Origin: Phycisphaerae bacterium
GTDB taxonomy: Bacteria > Planctomycetota > Phycisphaerae > Sedimentisphaerales > Anaerobacaceae
DNA length: 60,208 nt
Direction: 5' to 3'
Assembly: GCA_012744475.1 (NCBI GenBank)
Contig: JAAYBV010000036.1
Location: 1-60,208, forward strand
The notes under the pieces were generated by a model. The model had not been told where the DNA came from. It did not search any database and saw only the letters and a program-made list of their open reading frames with translations. Both the position numbers and the translations under genes were made by a program. Shown piece after piece: positions 52,101 to 59,011 of the stretch; within the stretch, counting starts at the first letter, position 1, and each line of letters starts with the position of its first letter.

Positions 52101-52766
52101 CCGATGTCGACCGAGATCGAAACGTTCGACGTCTCGCGAGACTTCCTGACCGAAGGCGCTGAAGGAACCTTCTGGGACGGCTTCCTGGGCTTGGGCGACA
52201 ACGAAACGGCCGATGCGTTGAACGCGTCGATCGATCGCGAAGGCCAGTTGTACATCCAGTCGACCGGGGCCTTCTTCCACGAGCCCTGGTCGCCCATCGG
52301 GCCGTTCCTGTACAAAGTGGTCGAGGGCAACTTCGTCGCGACGGTGAAGGTCGCCGAGTACGCCGGGACCGCCGAAGCGCCGGTGTACCACAACACCTGC
52401 GGCATGATGGCCAGGGCCCTGCCCGACGAGGCCGGACCGGGCGAGGACTGGGTCTCGCTGGACTACTTCCCCATCTGGAGTTGCGGCAACTTCGTCCGCA
52501 GCGCCGACGACGACGTCCGCACGGAGAACGGCCACAACGGCAAGGCCTTTGCATCCGACCGCTATCTCCAGATCGAGCGGGTCGGCAACGTGTTCCATTT
52601 CCGGACCAGTCCCGACGGCCTCGCGTGGACGGCCATGGCCGTTTCCCCGCTGACGCGGGACGACCTCGATGGTGTGGCGCTGCAAGTGGGCTTGTTCCAG
52701 GCGACGTATTCGAGCGATCCAGGCTACGCGGCGTTCGACGACTTCATCCTGGAGACGCCCAAGTAA
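49167..52766 (+). CDS. Giant secreted multidomain protein, paralogue with inserted and duplicated modules
   Basis: The 1199-residue product starts with a signal peptide (PFHVCIVVLAMAGCMATQGA). A ConA-like module (about 22-242: GFIGLADGETVEALNASMDR, WSCGNFVR, TFHFRTSADGVNW) recurs at the C-terminus (about 980-1199: GFLGLGDNETADALNASIDR, WSCGNFVR, VFHFRTSPDGLAW). Between them come an Fn3-like module, a discoidin module, a second Fn3-like module, and the DDFESYTDNVD domain (from 606). That domain is split by about 170 residues of another ConA-like (DUF1349-type) module (SIENTDVWAKAGVMIRESLD). ATG 49167 is used because GGAGG directly abuts ATG 49161. The role is presumably extracellular carbohydrate binding. 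Confidence 0.85.
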   Translation: MFTRPFHVCIVVLAMAGCMATQGAVFMDSFEEAHDFVAAGVTGTVWDGFIGLADGETVEALNASMDRAGQLYMQSANAYWHEPWTPLGPFLYKVIEGDFVATVKVTDYQGTAAQPLYHNNCGLLARALPDDAGPGEDWVALDYFPIWSCGNFVRTANDNVRTENGHNGAQFNLDPYLQIERVGNTFHFRTSADGVNWTEMGVSPIVRDDLADVPLQVGLYQATYSADSGYVAFDDFSIDGPLVVPGMKAYSPTPADEATDVARDASLGWTAPEGLTAYDVYFGTSLDDVTTASRANPLGVLVAQGQSDMTYAPADSLEYGQTYYWRVDAIEADGVTMHAGDVWSFTAEPYVYAIESVVATSNAASEEATGPANTVNGSGLNADDQHSTEATDMWLAIPGDEPVWIQFEFDKSYKLYEMWVWNYNVMFEKMLGLGLKDVTVEYSANGMEWTALSDVQLTQATAKSTYTHNTTIDLGGAVARFVRLTVNSGFGVMGQYGLSEVRFLYKPVKARDPQPANNKTAVSPQTALSWRAGREAATQEVYFDTNKVAVMTGTTPAASVTQSRYEPGELNLGTTYYWKVDEVNDAASPSRWDGDLWSFSTREFLVVDDFESYTDNVDAGEAIFDTWLDGWVNQTGSTVGYLNAPFAEKTIVHAGRQSMPLAYDNTSAPWHSEAERTWDSPQDWTRNGADTLRLFFRGHSLGFVETGAGSVTMSGVGTDIWNTQDEFRFVYKPLAGDGSVIARVDSIENTDVWAKAGVMIRESLDDTSKYAMVMVTAASGVSFQQRISPGGDSTSVTQAALEAPYWVKLTRAGNTFTAQRSEDGTTWVNITADAAASSATISMIGNVYVGLAVTSHNAAAAATAQFSNVATTGSVSGQWQSAEIGVAQPSNTPDSLYVAVRDGSGHTAVAVHPDPAASLLDTWQQWLIPLSELSAGGVVLNRIETLVIGVGDPDGQAAGGQGMVFIDDIGVGHPLAAEPMSTEIETFDVSRDFLTEGAEGTFWDGFLGLGDNETADALNASIDREGQLYIQSTGAFFHEPWSPIGPFLYKVVEGNFVATVKVAEYAGTAEAPVYHNTCGMMARALPDEAGPGEDWVSLDYFPIWSCGNFVRSADDDVRTENGHNGKAFASDRYLQIERVGNVFHFRTSPDGLAWTAMAVSPLTRDDLDGVALQVGLFQATYSSDPGYAAFDDFILETPK

Positions 52767-52826
52767 ACCGCCAGACCCGACCGAGGGGGTTTACCAATTC
52801 CCTCGAGCCGGTTGTTCCGTACTCCC

Positions 52827-52862
52827 AGGGCCTGTGTCCACTCGGCACAGGCCCTCTTCTTT
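52827..52862 (+). terminator. Rho-independent terminator after the giant gene
   Basis: AGGGCCTGTG (52827-52836) and CACAGGCCCT (52846-52855) form a perfect 10-pair stem with a nine-base loop, followed by CTTCTTT. Confidence 0.85.
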
Positions 52863-52873
52863 GCGCCCGCGCA

Positions 52874-52962
52874 CGTGTGGCAGACCGCGCACATAGTTTG
52901 CCGATGGAGTCCCTCACACGCAGCCCAGACCATCGGCAAGCTCCGCTTGCCGCTGCCACACG
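52874..52962. repeat. R3 long palindromic repeat, copy 2
   Basis: CGTGTGGCAG and CTGCCACACG bracket AGTTTGCCGATGG, CCATCGGCAAG and CTCCGCTTGCC. The layout matches 40994-41079. It lies between the terminator of the giant gene and the promoter of galK. Confidence 0.75.
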
Positions 52963-52984
52963 AACAAGCCATACAGATAGTGCC

Positions 52985-53013
52985 TTGATGTTTGGCGGGC
53001 GTTGGGCTATATT
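52985..53013 (+). promoter_or_regulatory. Sigma-70-like promoter of galK-pyrK-pyrD
   Basis: TTGATG (52985-52990) and TATATT (53008-53013) are exactly 17 bases apart, about 58 bases before the galK ATG. Confidence 0.6.
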
Positions 53014-53070
53014 CGCACGCAGTCGTCGCATGAGCTGATAACCTTTCGTTTTTGGAGAACGCAAAGCGAG

Positions 53071-54315
53071 ATGGGACTGACACAGGAAGGCCGGGCGGCG
53101 TTGGAGAAGATCCAACGGTGGGCGAAGGAGCACAAGCTGAACATCGCAGGCGGCAAGGTCCGGCGGACCTCGTCCCGGTTCTGTCTGGGCGTCGAGCACG
53201 GCGACTACAACGGCACCGAGCTGTTCGGCGTGGGCACCGACCGCTTCATCTGGATGGCCTACAAACCCAACGGCGCCAACAAGGTCCGGCTCTTCAGCGG
53301 CAACTTTCCCGACGACGGCGTGATCGAATACGCCATCGGCCATGTCCCGCAGCCCAAATCAGCGGCCATCGCCCAGACGTGGGGCCGATTTCCCTACGGC
53401 ATCGACTACATCCTGCGGCGTGAGGGGTTCCAGCTCACCCAGGGGATCGACGCGGTTCTTTACGGTAACATCCCGGGCGGCGGCATGAGCCGCTCGGCGT
53501 CGTTGTGCATCAATCTGATTCTCTCGCTGTTCGATGCGAACCAGATCAAGGTCAAGAAGGACATTCAGATCGTCGATCTGGCTCAGGCGGTCGAGAACGA
53601 CTACATCGGCTCGCCCTGCGGGAAACTCGACCAGACGATGGTCCTGTTCGCCCGGGAAGGCATGGGCACATACTACAATCCGTCCGACCGCTCGATCGAG
53701 TACGTGCCGATGGGCGCCGGCGCCACGGATTTCCGGATCATGGTGCTCGACACAGGCACCGACCGCCCCGGCCTGGAAAAATCGACCTACGCCGTGCGAC
53801 GGCGCGAGTGCGAAGAGCTGGTCGCCATCCTGCAAAAGGCCGGATTCCAGATCTCCTGCCTGGCCGACATCAAGGACGAAGCGGTCTATCGCAAGATCAT
53901 AACGCAGTTCGGTCCGAAATTCCCCGACCTCTGCGCACGACTGACGTACATCTATGGCGCTCAGCAGCGATTCTACAGGATGATGGACGCGTGGAAGGCG
54001 GGCGACATCGAGACCGTCGGCGCGATCTTCCGCCACGACGGCATCGGCCTGCGCGACGACTACCGGATCTCGGGGCCGGAGCTGGAGACGATGTGCGACA
54101 TCGTCCGTACCGTGCCGGGGGTGCTGGGCGAGCGAATGCTGGGCGGCGGCGACAAGGGCGCCTCCGGCGCGCTGGTGCGGGCCGAGAGCGTCGAGGCCGT
54201 GCGCGACGCGGTCCAGACGGCCTATCCACGCAGCCGGCCCGACTTCGCCGACAAGTTCGCGGTGCACACGTGCAAGGTCGTCGACGGCGTCAAAGTCTTC
54301 GAAGGCGAGCTCTGA
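53071..54315 (+). CDS. galK: Galactokinase-like GHMP sugar kinase
   Basis: The 414-residue protein has the galactokinase N-terminal motif GVEHGDYNGTELFGVG, the GHMP phosphate loop GNIPGGGMSRSASLC (usually PxGxGLSSSA), CGKLDQTMVLFAREG, and a C-terminal GGGDKGASGALVRAE matching the third GHMP motif. The first part of a typical galactokinase signature (GRVNLIGEH) is altered, so the sugar may not be galactose. It would phosphorylate a hexose at C1. ATG 53071 begins the homology. It is followed closely by pyrK and pyrD. Confidence 0.82.
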   Translation: MGLTQEGRAALEKIQRWAKEHKLNIAGGKVRRTSSRFCLGVEHGDYNGTELFGVGTDRFIWMAYKPNGANKVRLFSGNFPDDGVIEYAIGHVPQPKSAAIAQTWGRFPYGIDYILRREGFQLTQGIDAVLYGNIPGGGMSRSASLCINLILSLFDANQIKVKKDIQIVDLAQAVENDYIGSPCGKLDQTMVLFAREGMGTYYNPSDRSIEYVPMGAGATDFRIMVLDTGTDRPGLEKSTYAVRRRECEELVAILQKAGFQISCLADIKDEAVYRKIITQFGPKFPDLCARLTYIYGAQQRFYRMMDAWKAGDIETVGAIFRHDGIGLRDDYRISGPELETMCDIVRTVPGVLGERMLGGGDKGASGALVRAESVEAVRDAVQTAYPRSRPDFADKFAVHTCKVVDGVKVFEGEL

Positions 54316-54336
54316 CGCATCAGGAAGCAATCCCGC

Positions 54337-55299
54337 ATGACGCAGAAACACGAATCACGGAAGAAGGGATGTCACGCCGCGACGGTCCTGTCCAATGTCC
54401 GGGCGGGCGAATGTTTCTGGAAGATGCGGCTTCGCTTCTCGGGCGAGGCGGCCGGCGCGTTCGCGAGGTTCAGGCCGGGCCAGTTCATCGAGTTCGACAC
54501 GTCGGACCTGGCAATCCCCGCGACCGAAAGCATCCCGAACGCCCTGCGGGACGGCGCGCGACGCAGCGTCCTGCTGCGCCGCCCGTTCAGCTTCTCCGAC
54601 GTCGCAGTCCAGGGCGATGCGACGCTCGCCGACCTGCTCTACTGCGTCGTCGGTCCCGCCAGCCTGCGCATGACCACCCTTCGCGCCGGCGACGTCGCCA
54701 GCCTCATCGGACCGCTGGGCAATGGCTTCACCGTCCCGGCAGGCAAGCGGACCGCCCTGCTGGTCGTCGGAGGCATGGGCCTTCCGCCGATCCGCTGTCT
54801 GGCCAGGTTGCTGAGTACCGAGCACAAGGACGTCGAGGCGATCGCCTTCATCGGCGCTCGGACGGTGGCCTCCCTGCCTCTGGAAGAACGTCCTGCCGCC
54901 TTCGATGGAGGTCTGAGTCTGTCGGTTCCGACTTTCGCGACGTTGGGCGTTCACTCGATGGTGGCCACCGACGACGGTTCGGCCGGCCATCGGGGACCCG
55001 TCACCGAGTGTCTGGCGCGGTGGCTGCAGGAGAATGTGGATCGAGACAGGGAGAGTTTGATCGTCTACGCCTGCGGCCCCGAGCGGATGCTGGAGGCGGT
55101 GGCGCAAATCGCGGCCGAAAGGGACATCGATTGCCAGGTCAGCATGGAACGCCGCATGGCCTGTGGGATCGGACTGTGCCAGAGCTGCGCGATCGAGTGC
55201 CGCGTCGAGGATTCGACTGAGACCGTCTACAAGCTCTGCTGCCAGGACGGGCCGGTCTTCGACGCCAGAGAAGTGGTCTTCGGCGCAGAAACCGCGTGA
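54337..55299 (+). CDS. pyrK: Dihydroorotate dehydrogenase electron-transfer subunit
   Basis: The 320-residue product fits PyrK: an FAD-binding ferredoxin-reductase fold (RRPFSFSDVAVQ, LIGPLGNGFTVPAGKRTALL), the NAD region LVVGGMGLPPIRCLARLL and YACGPERMLEAVAQ, and a C-terminal [2Fe-2S] site with cysteines in MACGIGLCQSCAIEC and LCCQDGPVFDA. It passes electrons from PyrD to NAD+. Its length is somewhat above the usual 250-270. AGGAAG precedes the ATG. It lies 21 bases after galK and 36 before pyrD. Confidence 0.92.
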   Translation: MTQKHESRKKGCHAATVLSNVRAGECFWKMRLRFSGEAAGAFARFRPGQFIEFDTSDLAIPATESIPNALRDGARRSVLLRRPFSFSDVAVQGDATLADLLYCVVGPASLRMTTLRAGDVASLIGPLGNGFTVPAGKRTALLVVGGMGLPPIRCLARLLSTEHKDVEAIAFIGARTVASLPLEERPAAFDGGLSLSVPTFATLGVHSMVATDDGSAGHRGPVTECLARWLQENVDRDRESLIVYACGPERMLEAVAQIAAERDIDCQVSMERRMACGIGLCQSCAIECRVEDSTETVYKLCCQDGPVFDAREVVFGAETA

Positions 55300-55335
55300 C
55301 GCTCTTGTGCCCGAATAGATAGATCACGAACCGAA

Positions 55336-56277
55336 ATGAATGAGCGAATCGACATGTCGGTGGAGTTTGCGGGGCGGAAGCTGGCCAATCCGGTGTTCAC
55401 CGCATCGGGCACGTGCGGGTACGCCGACGAACTGGCTGACTTCATGGACGTCAATGCCCTCGGCGGCTTCATCACCAAGAGCATCACGCTCAAGCCGCGC
55501 AGGGGCAACCCCACGCCGCGAATCGTCGAGACCGACGCGGGCATGCTGAACGCCATCGGCCTGGCCAACGTGGGCCTGGAACGCTTCATCGCGGAGAAAC
55601 TGCCCCTGATCGCGAAGATGGAGCCGGCGGTCTTCGTGAATGTGGCCGGAACGACGATCGAGGAGTACGTCGCGGTCGTCGAGCGGCTGGCGGGCGAGAA
55701 GGCCCTGGCCGGCTTCGAGTTGAACATCAGTTGCCCGAACGTCAAGAAAGGCGGCATCAGCTTTGGGATCGATCCCGCCCAAGTCGAGGAGATCACGCGG
55801 GCGGTCAAGAAGGCGTGCAGATCGAAGGTGCTAATCGTCAAGCTCACGCCGACGGTGACGGATATCAGCGTCACGGCCCGCGCCGCCATCGCCGGCGGCG
55901 CCGATGCGCTGAGCCTGATCAACACCTTCACCGCGATGGTCATCGACATCGAGACACGCCGGCCGGTGCTGGCGAACCGGACAGGAGGTCTGTCGGGTCC
56001 GGCCGTCAGGCCGATCGCGGTCTACCTCGTCAACAAGGTCTACCGGGAGGTGGCCCGCGAGGCGGGAATCCCCATCCTGGGCCTGGGGGGCATTCGCACC
56101 GCCTCCGACGCGATCGAGTTCCTGATCGCCGGCGCAACGGCCGTCGCGGTCGGGACCGCCAGCTTCATCGAGCCTGACTGTGCAACGCAGATCGTCGGGG
56201 GCCTGCATGACTACTGCGTGCGAAAGAGGATCGCCTCGCCCGCCGAACTGACCGGCACGCTCGCCGGACCCGCCTGA
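55336..56277 (+). CDS. pyrD: Dihydroorotate dehydrogenase, type 1B catalytic subunit
   Basis: The 313-residue enzyme has NPVFTASGTCGYADEL, FITKSITLKPRRGNPTPRI, FELNISCPNVKKGG with the catalytic cysteine that marks class 1 enzymes, SLINTFTAMVIDIETRRPVL, GGLSGPAVRPIAVYLV and GLGGIRTASDAIEF. It oxidises dihydroorotate to orotate in pyrimidine synthesis and pairs with the PyrK just upstream. The length is typical (about 305). It ends 55 bases before the sulfatase gene. Confidence 0.96.
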   Translation: MNERIDMSVEFAGRKLANPVFTASGTCGYADELADFMDVNALGGFITKSITLKPRRGNPTPRIVETDAGMLNAIGLANVGLERFIAEKLPLIAKMEPAVFVNVAGTTIEEYVAVVERLAGEKALAGFELNISCPNVKKGGISFGIDPAQVEEITRAVKKACRSKVLIVKLTPTVTDISVTARAAIAGGADALSLINTFTAMVIDIETRRPVLANRTGGLSGPAVRPIAVYLVNKVYREVAREAGIPILGLGGIRTASDAIEFLIAGATAVAVGTASFIEPDCATQIVGGLHDYCVRKRIASPAELTGTLAGPA

Positions 56278-56332
56278 GGCGAGTCCGACGTCGATATACA
56301 CTCGTTCCATGCAAGAGAAGGGAGACTCGAAG

Positions 56333-57817
56333 ATGAAACGACGCGAGTTCTTGATGGCCGTCGGCTGCAGCGCCGCCGCAACGGTTCTACCGGGCTGTAC
56401 CACCAATGCACCCAAGACCGCCACGGCGCCGCGCGCGCAGCGGCCGAACATCCTGTGGCTGATCTCGGAAGACACCTCGCCCGATTTCGCCTGCTACGGC
56501 CATCCGCTCGTCAAGACGCCAAACCTCGACAGGTTGGCCAGCCAAGGCGCCCGCTTCACCAACGCGTTCGTCACCGGCCCGGTCTGCTCGGCATCGCGCT
56601 CCGCCTTCATGACGGGCATATACCAGACCAGCATCGGCGCGCACAACCATCGCAGCCATCGCGACGACGGCTACACGCTGCCGGCGCCGGTGAACGTGAT
56701 CACCGAATACTTCCGCCAGGCGGGCTACTTCACCAGCAACGCCTCCGGCCTGAACTACAAGAAGGCCGGCAAGACCGACTGGAACTTCACCCCGAAGGGC
56801 GAGCCTTTCGACGGCACCGACTGGGCGCAGCGCAAACCCAACCAGCCGTTCTTCGCCCAGGTCAACCTCAGCCTGACCCATCGGGACTTCAAACGCGACC
56901 CCAAGAACCCGATCGACCCGAAAGCAGTGAAGCTGCCGCCCTGCTATCCGGATCATCCGGTCGCCCGGCGCGATTGGGCCGACTATCTCGAATCCATCCA
57001 GAACCTCGACACCGAGGTCGGCGTGACGCTGGCCTGGCTCGAAAAGGAGGGCCTGGCGGACAACACCATTGTCATGTACTTCGGCGACCATGGCCGCCCG
57101 CACGTGTGGGGAAAACAATGGCTCTATGACGAGGGCATTCGCATCCCGGCGATCATCCGCTGGCCCGGCCACATCGAGCCAGGCACCGTCGTCGATGACC
57201 TCATCAGCAGCATCGATTTCGCGCCGACCTTCCTGTCGCTGGCGGGGATCGCAGTACCCAAGCACCTTCAGGGCTATCCGTTCCTCGTCCGCGGCAAGAA
57301 GGCCCGCAAGTACGTCTTCGCCGCCCGCGACCGATGCGACGGCACCGTCGACCGCATCCGCTGCATTCGCTCGAAGCGGTACAAGTACATCCGCAACTTC
57401 TGTCCCGAACGGCCGTACACACAGTTCAACGCGTACAAGAAGCTGCAATATCCCGTCCTGACGCTGCTGCACGTGCTGCACAAACAAGGGCGGTTGACGC
57501 CGGAGCAGGCGCGGTTCATGGCGCCGACACGCCCGACAGAGGAGTTCTATGACCTCGAAAACGATCCGTTTGAGACGCACAACCTCGTCGACGACCGCGC
57601 GCACGCCAAGGCGCTCAGGGAGCACCGCGCCAAACTCAACGAGTGGATCAGGGCCACCAAGGATCAGGGCCAGACACCCGAAACTGAGAGCGTGGTCGCC
57701 TACTGGCAGAAGGACATGGCCGCATCGTACGAGCGGCAGATGAAGAGCCGGGAACTGTCTCCCGATATTTCCGATGAGGATTACCTGAGCTGGTGGGTCA
57801 AGAAGCTGCTTGTCTGA
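56333..57817 (+). CDS. Sulfatase with lipoprotein/Tat-like N-terminus
   Basis: The 494-residue enzyme starts MKRREFLMAVGCSAAATVLP followed by GC, giving a Tat-like signal with a possible lipobox. It has the metal site LISEDTSPDFACYG and the formylglycine motif VCSASRSAFMTG (CSASR). Later landmarks are YFGDHGRPHVWGKQWLYDEG, RIPAIIRWPGH and the sulfatase ending EFYDLENDPFETHNLVDD. It resembles the N-sulfoglucosamine sulfohydrolase-type group. It would desulfate extracellular polysaccharide; the substrate is unknown. The start follows GGGAGA. It precedes an M14 peptidase and a DUF4962 gene on the same strand. Confidence 0.92.
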   Translation: MKRREFLMAVGCSAAATVLPGCTTNAPKTATAPRAQRPNILWLISEDTSPDFACYGHPLVKTPNLDRLASQGARFTNAFVTGPVCSASRSAFMTGIYQTSIGAHNHRSHRDDGYTLPAPVNVITEYFRQAGYFTSNASGLNYKKAGKTDWNFTPKGEPFDGTDWAQRKPNQPFFAQVNLSLTHRDFKRDPKNPIDPKAVKLPPCYPDHPVARRDWADYLESIQNLDTEVGVTLAWLEKEGLADNTIVMYFGDHGRPHVWGKQWLYDEGIRIPAIIRWPGHIEPGTVVDDLISSIDFAPTFLSLAGIAVPKHLQGYPFLVRGKKARKYVFAARDRCDGTVDRIRCIRSKRYKYIRNFCPERPYTQFNAYKKLQYPVLTLLHVLHKQGRLTPEQARFMAPTRPTEEFYDLENDPFETHNLVDDRAHAKALREHRAKLNEWIRATKDQGQTPETESVVAYWQKDMAASYERQMKSRELSPDISDEDYLSWWVKKLLV

Positions 57818-57853
57818 GCCGCGCCCTGCCCTCTCAACATCTCGGAGGTACGC

Positions 57854-59011
57854 ATGAATCAGAACACGTCACCACTGTTCGGCATCGTGGTCCTTGTTGT
57901 TCTCATCAGCCAGACGCTCGGTGGCTCCACGCACGCCGCCGACAGAGCGGATCGCATGACCTACGCCCAGGCCAAAGCGCGAATCCCTCAGCGGCAACTG
58001 CCCGAGTTCTGGGTCGGCGACGTCAAGGGGCTGGCGGACCGGTTCGAGCGGCTGACGCGCGGGACCGCCCGCGTCATCGCGATCTCGCCGGGCGGCAGAC
58101 CGATCCACCTCGTCACGTACGGCGACAAAGAGCCGCTCCAGCAGAAGGCCAACTTCAACTCCGCCATCGGAGGCCGTCTGCCCAGCGCCTATATGGACAA
58201 GAACGCGAGGAAGAAGCCCGTGGTCTTCTTCGTCGGTCCCGTGCATGGCCACGAGGTCGAGGCCTTGACCGGTCTGGTGAACCTCATCGAAATCATGGAG
58301 TCCGGCAGAGACCTGCGAGGCCGGGATCAGAGTCACCTGCAAGCGCTCGGCTCGCAGTGCCGTCTGTTGATCGTTCCGGCGGGCAACCCCGATGGGACAG
58401 CGCGGTTCGAGCCCCGCTCGCTTCAGGGGATGGAGCAGAACGACCTGCGGTTCTGGGGCCAGGGCACCTGGAGCGACGATCGGCTGTGCGGCTGGCCTCA
58501 GGTCAAGAGGCAGCACCCGCTCGTGGGCGACAACGTCGGTTTTGTGGGCTGCTACTTCAACGACGCCGGCATCAATCCGATGCACGATGAGTTCTTCGCG
58601 CCGATGGGGCCGGAGGCGCCCGCGATCCTGAAGATCGCCCGCGAGGAAGGGCCCGATCTGGCGGTCTCGCTGCACAGCCACGAGCCGCCCCCGGCCCTGC
58701 TGCGGCCGGCCTACCTCCCGCACGCGATCCAACAGGACGTTCGCGTTCTGGCGGAGCGCTACTACGCCATGCTGGACCAGCACAGTCTGCCGCACGACAG
58801 CCCGCCCCAGGTGCGTGCCGAGGATCAGGAGATGCCCAGCGCCTTCAATCTGACCAGCGTGTTGTACCACATCAGCGGAGCGACCTCCTTCACGTTCGAG
58901 TGCCCGCACGGCCTGATAGGCTCGTGCGAAGTGACACACGAGCAAATCCTCGACATCCAACTGACCCTCTATGAGGCCATGCTGCGCCATGAGCTTGACA
59001 AGAAGAAGTGA
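57854..59011 (+). CDS. M14-type zinc carboxypeptidase-like protein, secreted
   Basis: The 385-residue protein has a signal peptide (LFGIVVLVVLISQTLGGSTHA). A zinc site GPVHGHEVE carries H131 and E134 (HxxE), and a second histidine lies at H274 in LAVSLHSHE. The likely catalytic glutamate is in FTFECPHG. This matches the M14 carboxypeptidase pattern. CGGAGG precedes the ATG. In this setting, between a sulfatase and a DUF4962 protein, it may process glycopeptide or peptidoglycan-type material; that is speculation. Its end overlaps the next gene by 23 bases. Confidence 0.85.
   Translation: MNQNTSPLFGIVVLVVLISQTLGGSTHAADRADRMTYAQAKARIPQRQLPEFWVGDVKGLADRFERLTRGTARVIAISPGGRPIHLVTYGDKEPLQQKANFNSAIGGRLPSAYMDKNARKKPVVFFVGPVHGHEVEALTGLVNLIEIMESGRDLRGRDQSHLQALGSQCRLLIVPAGNPDGTARFEPRSLQGMEQNDLRFWGQGTWSDDRLCGWPQVKRQHPLVGDNVGFVGCYFNDAGINPMHDEFFAPMGPEAPAILKIAREEGPDLAVSLHSHEPPPALLRPAYLPHAIQQDVRVLAERYYAMLDQHSLPHDSPPQVRAEDQEMPSAFNLTSVLYHISGATSFTFECPHGLIGSCEVTHEQILDIQLTLYEAMLRHELDKKK

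Noticed and set aside
50112-52685. 857-codon frame on the reverse strand
   Set aside because: Antisense shadow of the 49167 gene; composition is arginine/valine/aspartate-rich and without motifs.
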